NCBI RefSeq assembly: GCF_001514305.1
Contig: NZ_KQ949080.1
Location: 141,057-205,056, forward strand
DNA length: 64,000 bases
Direction of reading: 5' to 3'
Source of the DNA: Streptomyces dysideae
GTDB taxonomy: Bacteria; Actinomycetota; Actinomycetes; Streptomycetales; Streptomycetaceae
In this document: positions 44,213-52,816 of the stretch, piece after piece
Numbering within the stretch: position 1 is the stretch's first letter
Layout of the letters: every line of letters begins with the position of its first letter
The notes under the pieces: model-generated
What the model saw: only the letters and a program-made list of their open reading frames with translations
What the model was told of the DNA's origin: nothing
The model's database searches: none
Program-made: the position numbers and the translations under genes

Positions 44213-46615
44213 GTGCCTACAGAGGGCAACAGGCGACCCGGAGACTCGCAGAACGACCTCTCCGGGTCGTCTCGCGATGTCGTACAGGCCGGGAGCGTCA
44301 CTGGTGACATCCACTTCCACCACGCCGCCGCCTCGGGGCCATCGGGGCCCGTCCCACGCCAGCTCCCAGCCGACGTGAACACCTTCGTCAACCGCTCCGA
44401 CGAACTGGGACAGCTGAACGCGGTGCTTGCCGACCGAAACGGCGGGCGCGTCGTCGTCTCCGTTCACGTGGTGGCCGGCACGGCGGGCGCGGGCAAAACC
44501 TCGCTGGTCCTGCACTGGGCGCACCAGGTCAAGGACCAGTTCCCCGACGGCCAGCTCTTCGTCAACCTCCGCGGGTACGATCCCGGAGAACCAGTCACAG
44601 CCGCGCAGGCACTTCAGCGCTTCCTGCGGGCCCTGGGCGTGGCCCCGGCCGAGGTTCCCCAGGACGTCGACGACGCAGCAGCGATGTACCGCTCACTGAT
44701 CGCCGACCGCCGGGTCCTGATCCTCCTGGACAATGCGGCCACGGTCAGCCAGGTCCGGCCGCTGCTCCCCGGCGGAGGAGACAGCCTCGTTGTGGTGACC
44801 AGCCGCAGCCGCCTGGCGGGTCTCTCAGTGCGGGACGGCGCCCAAAGGATCACCCTTGGCACGCTTCCGGAGCCGGAGGCAGTCGCTCTGCTGCGCGCGG
44901 TCACGAGGGGCTATCGACCCGAGGACGACGGCGACAAACTTGCAGAACTGGCACGCCTGTGCGCCCGTCTGCCGCTTGCCCTGCGGATCGCCGCCGAACG
45001 GGCCGCCAGCCACCCGCACATGCGACTCGACGATCTCATCAGCGATCTGCGTGACGAGTCCGCCCTCTGGGACGCCCTCAGCACCGGCATCGATGACGAG
45101 GCCGAAGCCATCCGTTCGGTCTTCACCTGGTCCTACCGCGCTCTACCCACGCACTCGGCCCGCCTCTTCCGCCTCCTTGGCCTGCACCCTGGAGCGGCGT
45201 TCAGCCTCCCCGCTGCCGCCGCCCTCGGCGAAGCCACACCCAGCCGAACACGCCAGCTACTTGACGATCTGGTCGGGGCCCACCTGCTGGAGCAGACCGC
45301 CCCGGACCGGTTCCAGTTCCATGACCTCCTACGCGCGTACGCCACCGACCTTGCGCAGGCGGAGGAGTCGTCCGACCAGAGGCAAGCTGCGCGACGACGC
45401 GTCCTGAGCTGGTACCTCCACACCGCCGACGCCGCCCAGACGTGGCTCTATCCGTCAGAGGACCACCTGCCACTGCCTGGGCCCTTGCCGGACGTCACGC
45501 CCCTCGTCTTCACCGACTACAACGCCGCCGTCGACTGGTCCGAACGGGAACAGGGCAACTTCCTCCCCGCCGTGCGCGACGCCGCCCGAAACGGAATGGA
45601 CGAGACGGCTTGGCAGTTGGCCACCATCCTGTGGTTCGCACGTCCCGCCTCCTCGTCGGAGCGGGACTGGCTGGAACTGGGCCGAATCGGATTGGAAGCA
45701 GCGACAAGACGAGAGGACCAGAGAGCGCAGACACGGCTGCTCATCAACACGGGCATCGCGCACAGGGCTCTGAACAATTTCTCCGAGGGCCTGGACGCTC
45801 TGGAGCGAGCCGTCACATTGGCTCGCAGCTCGCAGAGCCGGTTCGACGAGGCCCAGGCCCTCAACCTCATGGGCCTGATCCATCTACGACAGCGCGAACT
45901 CGACTTGGCGGACGCGCATTTCGGGCAGGCCATGTCCGTCTTCCGAGACCTGGGAAATGGTCAACGAGCCGCCACCGCACTGTCCAACATCGCCAGCACT
46001 CGCCTGAGCGCCGGCCGCCTGCCCGAGGCCGCCTCGGTCATCGACGAGGCGCTTGCCGCGCACCGGGCCCTGGCCAATCGTGGCGGTGAAGGCAACCTCC
46101 TTCGGATCGCAGCCGCCCTGCGACTCGAAGAGGGCGACACGGACGCCGCCCGGCGATCCATCGACGAGGCGCTCGACATCGCGCTCGCCCTCCGCGACCA
46201 CACCCGGGAAGGCTTCTGGCTCCTCACCCTCGGCGACATCCAGCGCACCGCCGCCCAGCACGGCGACGCCCTGACGTCCTACCAGCGCTCCGTCATGCTC
46301 CACCGACGCCTTGGCGACCGCAGCCGCGAAGCCCTGGCCTGGCGCGGCACGGGCCAGACGTATGCCGCGATGGACCGCCACGACGAGGCCACCACCTTCC
46401 ACCGCCAGGCCGCGGCCGTTCACCGCGACCTGGGGGACATGTGGCAGCTCGCCCTGGAACTCGACCACCTGGCCTCAGCCGTTCACCCGGAGGACCCCGA
46501 GACTGCCCGTGGCCACTGGATCGAGGCATTGACCCACCTGACCCCCTATACCGACCCCCGGGCCACGTCCATCCGCTCTCGCATAGAAGCGTTGCTGACC
46601 CGAGCTGCCGGTTGA
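44213..46615 (+). CDS. STAND NTPase (NB-ARC) with TPR repeats
   Basis: The 800-residue protein starts at GTG 44213. Residues 21-37 carry RDVVQAGSVTGDIHFHH, a beta motif shared with the small protein at 42660. NB-ARC follows: VVAGTAGAGKTSLVLHW with Walker A Lys95, Walker B RRVLILLDNA, SLVVVTSRSRLAGL and LARLCARLPLALRIAAE (the GLPLA-type motif). A winged-helix region and about seven tetratricopeptide repeats (residues 500-780) complete it. It resembles AfsR without the N-terminal SARP DNA-binding domain, so it is more likely a sensor or adaptor than a transcription factor. Confidence 0.85.
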   Translation: MPTEGNRRPGDSQNDLSGSSRDVVQAGSVTGDIHFHHAAASGPSGPVPRQLPADVNTFVNRSDELGQLNAVLADRNGGRVVVSVHVVAGTAGAGKTSLVLHWAHQVKDQFPDGQLFVNLRGYDPGEPVTAAQALQRFLRALGVAPAEVPQDVDDAAAMYRSLIADRRVLILLDNAATVSQVRPLLPGGGDSLVVVTSRSRLAGLSVRDGAQRITLGTLPEPEAVALLRAVTRGYRPEDDGDKLAELARLCARLPLALRIAAERAASHPHMRLDDLISDLRDESALWDALSTGIDDEAEAIRSVFTWSYRALPTHSARLFRLLGLHPGAAFSLPAAAALGEATPSRTRQLLDDLVGAHLLEQTAPDRFQFHDLLRAYATDLAQAEESSDQRQAARRRVLSWYLHTADAAQTWLYPSEDHLPLPGPLPDVTPLVFTDYNAAVDWSEREQGNFLPAVRDAARNGMDETAWQLATILWFARPASSSERDWLELGRIGLEAATRREDQRAQTRLLINTGIAHRALNNFSEGLDALERAVTLARSSQSRFDEAQALNLMGLIHLRQRELDLADAHFGQAMSVFRDLGNGQRAATALSNIASTRLSAGRLPEAASVIDEALAAHRALANRGGEGNLLRIAAALRLEEGDTDAARRSIDEALDIALALRDHTREGFWLLTLGDIQRTAAQHGDALTSYQRSVMLHRRLGDRSREALAWRGTGQTYAAMDRHDEATTFHRQAAAVHRDLGDMWQLALELDHLASAVHPEDPETARGHWIEALTHLTPYTDPRATSIRSRIEALLTRAAG

Positions 46616-46769
46616 CGCCGTCGCTGATGTGGCCAACGACGCCACCAAGCTCGACGGAGATCCAGCCCGTTCGAGGAACGCCGGGCCCAAGTATCTCACG
46701 CTCCAGAGCTATCGGAACGGCCCTCCCGCCATCAACCAAACAGCTCCGACATCACCCAATCAAGTTCAC

Positions 46770-47624
46770 TCAAGCCGAAAGAGCGGCTGCAACCTTTTTC
46801 GCAACGGTCGGATCGCTGAGATAGCCCACGATACCGTGGGGATTATCCTGCGGATTTTCTACGTAGGGATGGTTCTCGATTGGAGCCGGGAAGTTGTCGC
46901 CCCCGAGGTTCGGGTATAGCGCGATCGGATCCCGTCTATCAGCAGCGTTGAACCATTCTTGGATGCAGCTGGGCTTCCCCAGGGGAGGAGATAGTCTTCT
47001 CTTAATGGCCTGGATTCCAAGCGGGCTACCCAAAGTAACCATCAGCGGTACAGTCGGTGGTGCCTGGTGATCGGTAAGGACACAATAGGAAACCACGGTA
47101 CCCAAGGAATGGGAGACCACCACTGCGGGTTCCGTCCCTAGCTCAGCAGAAACGATGTCATTGACGCCCTTCCGTACGTGTGGCAAAAGGAGGTAGGCGT
47201 GCACATCGGCCGTAAACCGGCGAATGAATTCTTCGGCGAGGAGGGGAACTCGATCGCTAAGGAGACGTGCGGCTGCCCGCACCCATTCCCAGTTCTCGGG
47301 CCCCCTAGTCAATGCTGGCACCTCCAATGCCTCAGTTATCTCCTCATCTGTGATGCCGGCTCTTTCAGCCAGCTCAAGGAGTATTTCCGCAGGGAAGGGG
47401 GGAGGGCCCTCGGCGGCTCCGTACGTTGGAATTCCCATGGGAGGACCTGCCGCGGTCTCCTTGTCGAGAAACTCGGCGTAGAACGGCGCCTTTACGTCAA
47501 GTGAGTTCGGTAGTGGTGTTCCTGCCCTGGTGCAGCCCATCGTGAGGGCTTTCAGCCACTCATCTCGAAGGATTTCGCTACTCTTGGCGCCCTGGGAGCG
47601 GCCGTGCACGAAAATCAGTCGCAT
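46770..47624 (-). CDS. Alpha/beta hydrolase of caspase module B
   Basis: The ATG at 47624 has an AGGG site and gives MRLIFVHGRSQGAKSSEIL (284 aa). The nucleophile lies in VVSHSLGTVVSYCVL (near residue 171), then MVTLGSPLGIQAIKRRLSPP, the Asp in WFNAADRRDPIALY and the His in NPHGIVGYL. These motifs align in order with the module A hydrolase at 36094. Codon use is unlike the chromosome (AGA, CTA, TCT, ATT), a sign of recent transfer. It follows the caspase gene by 31 bp in the same direction. Confidence 0.8.
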   Translation of the reverse strand: MRLIFVHGRSQGAKSSEILRDEWLKALTMGCTRAGTPLPNSLDVKAPFYAEFLDKETAAGPPMGIPTYGAAEGPPPFPAEILLELAERAGITDEEITEALEVPALTRGPENWEWVRAAARLLSDRVPLLAEEFIRRFTADVHAYLLLPHVRKGVNDIVSAELGTEPAVVVSHSLGTVVSYCVLTDHQAPPTVPLMVTLGSPLGIQAIKRRLSPPLGKPSCIQEWFNAADRRDPIALYPNLGGDNFPAPIENHPYVENPQDNPHGIVGYLSDPTVAKKVAAALSA

Positions 47625-47655
47625 GGCAATTGCCCTTCGCCGAGGTGATCCCCGA

Positions 47656-49398
47656 TCAACAATCTCTCTTGATGAGCTCATCCAGCACTTTTTGCGACGG
47701 GTCAAGAAGTGTGGTCCAGAAGGAGGGTGCTAGGTTTTGCTCAACAAACTTCGCTAGCGCCTTGCCATACTGAGTCCGCTCTAGCAAGTACCAACCGCGA
47801 ATGGTCCATGGGTATCCTGGTATAATATGCGGTCCAGAAGGCGTATTTCCGAGGGCGATCAAGGCTACGTCGAAGGGAACTGGCAGCCCTTTTTCTCGCA
47901 GTTGATCGTAAATTTTACGCACCATCCTGACCTGTCCGACCCTTTGGTATGAGTGCGCCGCAAGAACTGTTAGCACTGGATTAAGAGTTTGCCACAAGGC
48001 GGCTTGGACCCACGGATCGTCAGAAAGAAGGGATCCCCACCGGGCGCGGGCTGTGGCCCAGGCGAGCACGCCTATTTCGCTCTCTTCTTCCATGTATGCC
48101 ATGTGTTCGACGCCATGCTCGCCAACCCGCATCTGAGTGGTGTAGCCGGGCAAGAAGGCGGCTGCGGACCACATGGTCTGGTTCCGCCACGGTCGGTCGA
48201 GCTGGAGAATTGCGGGACCCGGCTTCTTGTGGGTATGCCTCATCAACAGACTTCCATCGACAATTTCGTATGGAGAATGTTGAGACTTTTGCCTCTGTAT
48301 TTTAATGATTCTGGCGCCCTCGACGGATATCCCGGTGGCTGATCCTGCAAGCTTACGGAGCGCTGCTTCGGCTCCGTCTCGATTGGCTTCAAATTCGTCC
48401 AGCAGGTCAGGCTCCTCCGAGCCTGGGCCCATTGGGCCAACGCGTCCGCTTGGCGCAGTAGGCGGTCTGCCAGGATCGCCCTTTCGGGCGTCACTAGCGG
48501 TAAGTGCCGGGCCCTCACCTCCGGAATGACCAGATGGTGCGGTTGGAGATGAGGGGCCGTCAGTTCCGGGGCCTGACTTGGGTGATGACGGCTGCGATCC
48601 CGGCGGCTGAACCCATGCCATTACATTCGGCCTCCAGTGAGAGCAGGCGTCGGCATGGGGTTGCTGGACGAGCCCATACATGCCAGCCGCCCAGGGGACC
48701 TCTATCCGCAGGTGATCGCGAAGCTTATGCGAGATCACGGCGTGGGGTGTCACTCCACCGGGGGTGGGCTCGATCGCATCGCTGGCGCCACCATTTAGCG
48801 CGTTGAGTAGATACTTTGTGTACAGCCCGTAGCCGCCCTTCCTCTGTTCTCCCGGGGCGCTCGGCATCCCATGCGCTTTCCCGCCCGGCCGAGTAGCGAG
48901 AAAGGTGTCCACTTCGGCTTCAGTGAACTCGGTCTTCCCAGGGTCCGTAACAGGCGGAAAGACGGAGAAGCCTCTGATGAAGTAGTGGCTCGGATCACGG
49001 CAAGCGTCGCCGAAGAACGCCACATGCGGGATCCATAGTTGGACTGCGTCCTCCCGGCATTTCGTCAGATTTATTGCTTCACCGAGCGTGGCGGCTTTAC
49101 TGAGTAGCCAGCAGGCCTGGCCCGTACCGTTGTTAACACCGTGGCCAGCGAAATAGATGAACAGTCGATCGAAGTTGCGGGCGTCCTGAGCTCTCTCGTA
49201 GATGTCGTACACGAGGGAGCGCACATCGTGTAGGAGCACGGGCTTGACATCGTCAGTCAGGAGGTGGACTTCGTCAAAGCGCGGACTGGCCCAAGCGTGG
49301 AACTTCTGAGCTCCCACCCGGGCATCCGGAATGAACGCGTAACCAGAGGCCTTGAGTACCTTCGCGACGCCGATCGCTATCGCAACCGAATGTCCCAT
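47656..49398 (-). CDS. Caspase-like (C14) protease of module B
   Basis: The 580-residue protein starts MGHSVAIAIGVAKVLKASGY; AGGGG lies 8 nt before the ATG. Catalytic His86 is in LFIYFAGHGVNNGTG and Cys133 in VAFFGDACRDPSHY, the caspase His-Gly/Asp-Ala-Cys pattern. A Pro/Ser/Gly-rich linker (residues 285-345) leads to a C-terminal domain of about 230 residues with no family I can name (PAILQLDRPWRNQTMWSAAA, YTTQMRVGEHGVEHMAYMEE, AHSYQRVGQVRMVRKIYDQL). No NTPase or WD40 part exists, unlike module A. Codons such as ATA, CTA, ACA and AGA are frequent. Confidence 0.85.
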   Translation of the reverse strand: MGHSVAIAIGVAKVLKASGYAFIPDARVGAQKFHAWASPRFDEVHLLTDDVKPVLLHDVRSLVYDIYERAQDARNFDRLFIYFAGHGVNNGTGQACWLLSKAATLGEAINLTKCREDAVQLWIPHVAFFGDACRDPSHYFIRGFSVFPPVTDPGKTEFTEAEVDTFLATRPGGKAHGMPSAPGEQRKGGYGLYTKYLLNALNGGASDAIEPTPGGVTPHAVISHKLRDHLRIEVPWAAGMYGLVQQPHADACSHWRPNVMAWVQPPGSQPSSPKSGPGTDGPSSPTAPSGHSGGEGPALTASDARKGDPGRPPTAPSGRVGPMGPGSEEPDLLDEFEANRDGAEAALRKLAGSATGISVEGARIIKIQRQKSQHSPYEIVDGSLLMRHTHKKPGPAILQLDRPWRNQTMWSAAAFLPGYTTQMRVGEHGVEHMAYMEEESEIGVLAWATARARWGSLLSDDPWVQAALWQTLNPVLTVLAAHSYQRVGQVRMVRKIYDQLREKGLPVPFDVALIALGNTPSGPHIIPGYPWTIRGWYLLERTQYGKALAKFVEQNLAPSFWTTLLDPSQKVLDELIKRDC

Positions 49399-49469
49399 GG
49401 CCGTTCCCCTCTGCTGTGCCCTTCTTCTACCGCAGCACGCCTCAGCGCACTGTGCAATTCGTGCGACCA

Positions 49470-50055
49470 TCACCCCTGGTTACGCTTACACTTCTGGATC
49501 GTCTTCGAGGACGAAGCCGGACAGTCGATGACGCCGCCGTGTGCGAAAAGCTGGGGACGCAGGGGCTGCACTCCGGTGGTCCGCGTCCGTGGCCGGGGTT
49601 CGGGCCGGGTGTCCATGGCCGGGCTGACCTGCTACAAGTCGGGGAAGCGGTCCCGGATGTTCTACTCGGTGCGTGAGTACCGGGGCCGCAAGGGCGAGCC
49701 GAAAGGCATCGGCTGGCGCGACCTGCGCGACCTGCTGGTCAGGGCGCACATCCAGCTCGGCGGCCCGATCGTGGTGGTCTGGGACAACCTGTGTATGCAC
49801 CTGGTCGAACCGATGCGCGAGTTCATCGCCGACCACGCGGACTGACTCACCGTCTTCCAGCTTCCGAGTTACTCGCCGGACTTGAACCCGCAGGAAGGCA
49901 TCTGGTCGCTGGTCAAGCGCGACATCGGCAACCCCGCCGCGGCCGACCTCGGCCAGATCACCCGGGCCGTCAAGCGCAGGCTCAAGCAGATCCAGTACCG
50001 CCCGGACCTGGTCGACGGCTGCCTGGCCGGCACCGGCCTCATCACGGACGACTGA
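49470..50055 (+). pseudogene. IS630-family transposase remnant
   Basis: The frame encodes the DDE half of an IS630 transposase: WIVFEDEAGQSMTPPCAKSW (first Asp region), IVVVWDNLCMHL (second Asp) and YSPDLNPQEGIWSLVKRDI (Glu). The N-terminal helix-turn-helix is missing and an in-frame TGA at 49843 (after IADHAD) splits it. Inverted ends were not found. It marks the right border of caspase module B. Confidence 0.85.
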
Positions 50056-50061
50056 CCGACA

Positions 50062-50450
50062 TCACGAATTCAAGTTCAGTATCTGCTCACGCCACTCGGG
50101 CGAGGTGAGGACCGGGGCGACCGCCGTGCGAAGTCCCTTGGCGGTGGCCGTCTCCTTGACCAGGGCGACGGTGGCCCCGGCCTGCTGGAGCTGGAAGGCG
50201 TTGTGCTCCTGCTCGTTGCCCGCCGACGTCGCCAAAGGGATCAGGACGGATGGTTTGCGGAGGGCAGTGAGTTCGGCGATCGTGCCCGCGCCGTCTGCGG
50301 GAGATGACGACGTCGGTGAGCGCGAGGACATCGGGGAGTTCCGGGCTGATGAAGTCGGTGACCAGGAAGCCTCTTCCGGAGGCCCTCCCCGAGCGCTGGG
50401 TCGTGATCACCATGTGCGGCGGCACGGTCCTCACTCCGGGCGTGGAAACG
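50062..50450 (-). pseudogene. Glycosyltransferase (MurG/GT-B type) C-terminal remnant, frameshifted
   Basis: Two frames together give a GT-B C-terminus: GRGFLVTDFISPELPDVLAL, TDVVISR, then after a frameshift near 50293 GAGTIAELTALRKPSVLIPL and NEQEHNAFQLQQAGATVALV. These match the UDP-sugar-binding half of MurG-like enzymes. The N-terminal half is gone and upstream sequence is unrelated. It was probably broken by the adjacent IS630 insertion. Confidence 0.72.
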
Positions 50451-50534
50451 GTGCTCAGCCACGAGCACAAGCAGATTGAACGACAGCCGTACGAGGAGGG
50501 ATCGATGGGCTGCCAGCCCTCCATCGGCACTCGC

Positions 50535-51020
50535 TCACCGCTCGCGCGCATCCCTCCAGTAGTCATGGAGCATCTCGGTCGGCCACGAGGGCTGTGTGAC
50601 AGGGCCGCGCGGGAGCATCTCCTTGAACACGGCCACGAAGTCGATGATCGGTGTGCCGTCGACGGCGTCGAGGTCGGTCACGTGGAGGTCGCGCCCGTCC
50701 ACTCCGAGCAGGCGGGGGAACGACGTCGCGATCCGGGCGGGGCGACGGTGGTTGCGGTGTACGAACGTTCCGGTCGCCGGCCACTCCGGGGTGTTGCGAG
50801 GGCTGCGGGCATGCAGCGCGACGTCGCTGGGTGAGCCCTCGGAGAAGTACCAGGTGACCTGGAGATGCGAGAACTCCTCGATCCCCTGCAACGTGTCGAG
50901 GGGGTAGTCCGGGCGCAGCCGGATGATGGATTCCACGCCGCCCTGGAAGTCGTCGCCGACCTTCAGATGGCCCCCGACAACCGTGGCGACGATCGGCACC
51001 TCGATGGACTGTGCGGTCAC
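50535..51020 (-). CDS. TrmO/TsaA-like methyltransferase domain protein
   Basis: The 161-residue product belongs to the TsaA-like fold whose member TrmO N6-methylates threonylcarbamoyl-adenosine in tRNA. Motifs are IVATVVGGHLKVGDDFQGGV, GIEEFSHLQVTWYFSEG, NTPEWPATGTFVHRNHRRPA and VDGTPIIDFVAVF. The GTG at 51020 follows AAGGGGCAGTT. The usual RPNPIG signature reads RRPARIATS here, so the substrate may differ. It could also serve the downstream cluster. Confidence 0.75.
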   Translation of the reverse strand: MTAQSIEVPIVATVVGGHLKVGDDFQGGVESIIRLRPDYPLDTLQGIEEFSHLQVTWYFSEGSPSDVALHARSPRNTPEWPATGTFVHRNHRRPARIATSFPRLLGVDGRDLHVTDLDAVDGTPIIDFVAVFKEMLPRGPVTQPSWPTEMLHDYWRDARER

Positions 51021-51095
51021 AACTGCCCCTTCTTCCCCTCCAGATGGGATGCCCGGTCCGTGTCCGCACCGCACACCCCCATCGTCATGACGCGG

Positions 51096-52484
51096 TCAGG
51101 CTACTCGCCTCAGCACGGCCTTGGCTCGTTCGTCGATCTCCGCCGCCGCGCTGATCCCACGGTTGCGATACGGGGAGAGAACCCGGCGCATGTTGATCAC
51201 CGCCTCGCGGGCTCGACCGGAATGAACGCCGTTCATGGCGTCCAGGGCTTGGGCCCAAGTGCCGCACGCGGCCTCGACATTGCCCTGACTCGCCTGCGCA
51301 GCGCCCAGATACCCCAAGGTCACGACGTGAGTGCGACCGAAGGCGTCGGTCTTCCTCGTGTGGACGCTGCGCCAGAACTCGTCCTGAGCCCCCTGGAGGT
51401 CGCCGAGAGCCCAGAGAGTACGAGCCGTTTCGTGCGCCAGGCTGGCCTCGGAGAAGAACCAGACGCGGGCGGGCTCGTCATCCCCGGGCTTTGCCGCCGC
51501 GAGGTCGTCCTCAGCCCGGAGGAGGGCTGTACGCGCTTCTTGCCGCCGTCCGGCCGTGGCCAGGCTCCGCGCCCGCACGACGCCTAGCAAGGCTCGTTCG
51601 CGGGGAGTCGCCAGGGTGTACCGCTTGTGTTCGACCGAGGCCGCCGCGATGTCCACGGCTTCCTTGGGGTGGCCGAGATCTGTCGCCTGGTGGGCCATGG
51701 CACGCAGGACGTGGCCGGCCAGTGGTGCGTCCTCGGCCTCGGCCGCCAGCTTCACCGCGAGGGTGAAGTACCGCCGGGCGGCCTCGTGGTGCGACGCGTC
51801 GAAGCTCATCCAGCCGGCGACGTACACCAGCTCGGCAGCGGCGGCGAAGAGGCGGCAGCGCGTCTCGTCACTGGCGAAGACACCACCGACGTACGTCGCG
51901 ACGTCGTCGTAGATGTACTGGTAGAGGGCTGTCCGGCCGTCCACTCCGCCTTGGCGCTGGTCGCGCTTCGAGAAGAACTCGGTCATCTCCTTCAGCGCGT
52001 TGATCTCGGCAGTCCCGATTCTCCGGGTCGTCGAAGCGGGGCGCGATCGGGCACGCTCGGGGGCCTCGTCCCACCACGTCTGTCCAGGCAGGGCGAGTCC
52101 GGTCACCGAGTAGGCAGTGCCGGCCAGCACTCGGCGTCGCTCCAGGTCCACGTTGCTTCTCCCCAGATCCACCAACGCGCTCACCGTATCGACGTGCCAT
52201 TCGGATGCCATGGCCGCACCCGATTTCGGCGGGGTGAGGCCGATCTCGGCGGGAGTGATGGGGCGTTGGAGCCGACGGGACAACGTCTCGCTCAGGATAA
52301 GGGGCGCCCGCCCGGAGGGCTCCGTTCCCGCGATCCACATCGCGATGTGCGAGCGGCTGGTGCCGAGCAGCTCGTCGGCGCCGACCTCGGCCGCAACCCG
52401 TACGAGGGCAGCGGCGACCTTCGGCTGCGACCAGCCGGTTTCCGCGATCGCAGCGGCCAGTTTCTCGTTCCGCTCGCGCCTCAT
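51096..52484 (-). CDS. HTH/TPR-type transcriptional regulator
   Basis: The 462-residue protein begins MRRERNEKLAAAIAETGWSQ, an XRE-like DNA-binding region (KVAAALVRVAAEVGADELLG, then SRSHIAMWIAGTEPSGRAP). The rest is TPR-like helices (AAELVYVAGWMSFDASHHEA, ATDLGHPKEAVDIAAASVEH, TLGYLGAAQASQGNVEAACG), which may sense a peptide or small ligand. It diverges from the long operon starting at 52817 and is its likely regulator. Confidence 0.85.
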   Translation of the reverse strand: MRRERNEKLAAAIAETGWSQPKVAAALVRVAAEVGADELLGTSRSHIAMWIAGTEPSGRAPLILSETLSRRLQRPITPAEIGLTPPKSGAAMASEWHVDTVSALVDLGRSNVDLERRRVLAGTAYSVTGLALPGQTWWDEAPERARSRPASTTRRIGTAEINALKEMTEFFSKRDQRQGGVDGRTALYQYIYDDVATYVGGVFASDETRCRLFAAAAELVYVAGWMSFDASHHEAARRYFTLAVKLAAEAEDAPLAGHVLRAMAHQATDLGHPKEAVDIAAASVEHKRYTLATPRERALLGVVRARSLATAGRRQEARTALLRAEDDLAAAKPGDDEPARVWFFSEASLAHETARTLWALGDLQGAQDEFWRSVHTRKTDAFGRTHVVTLGYLGAAQASQGNVEAACGTWAQALDAMNGVHSGRAREAVINMRRVLSPYRNRGISAAAEIDERAKAVLRRVA

Positions 52485-52816
52485 CGTGCGCCCCTGTCCA
52501 CAAGATGATCTTTGACGGGTTTGACGGCATCGCCGACCGGTGGGGGATACCAACCCGCCGTGATTCACGGTTCGCTCAAGGTCAACGAAACCACTAACTG
52601 GCCTTCCCCCGGGAGGAATTCGGTGAACGCAATCCAGACATACGGCTCTGGAGACCGGATGCCGCCGGGTGGGCAGGCCAGTCTCCGAGCCGACCCAGGC
52701 CAGACAAGGAGGTCCGAGAACGGCGGTCGACGCGCACCTCCGCAGCTTCGACGCCTCCACCGAGACCTGCCGCCGAGTCCTTGACGGACTCCGGCGGACA
52801 CTGTGAGGAGGCCGAG
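52485..52816 (+). promoter_or_regulatory. Divergent control region between regulator and biosynthetic operon
   Basis: The 332-bp gap holds two Shine-Dalgarno sequences: GGGAGGAATTC before GTG 52623 (frame to 52784, 53 codons, no recognised product) and AAGGAGGT before ACG 52720. GAGGAG before ATG 52817 serves the operon. The first ~130 bp probably carry the divergent promoters; no consensus pair was certain. Confidence 0.5.
52720..52806 (+). CDS. Possible 28-codon ORF with an ACG at the start position
   Basis: A perfect AAGGAGGT (52706-52713) is 6 nt before ACG GCG GTC GAC. The frame reads (T)AVDAHLRSFDASTETCRRVL and ends DGLRRTL at TGA 52804-52806, right before the next gene's ribosome binding site. 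The composition is protein-like. It is either an ATG-to-ACG start mutation or a non-standard start. Confidence 0.3.
   Translation, partial: TAVDAHLRSFDASTETCRRVLDGLRRTL

Noticed and set aside
44213..46615. AfsR-type SARP regulator.
   Set aside because: There is no SARP/BTAD DNA-binding domain before the NB-ARC domain; only a short beta motif is present.
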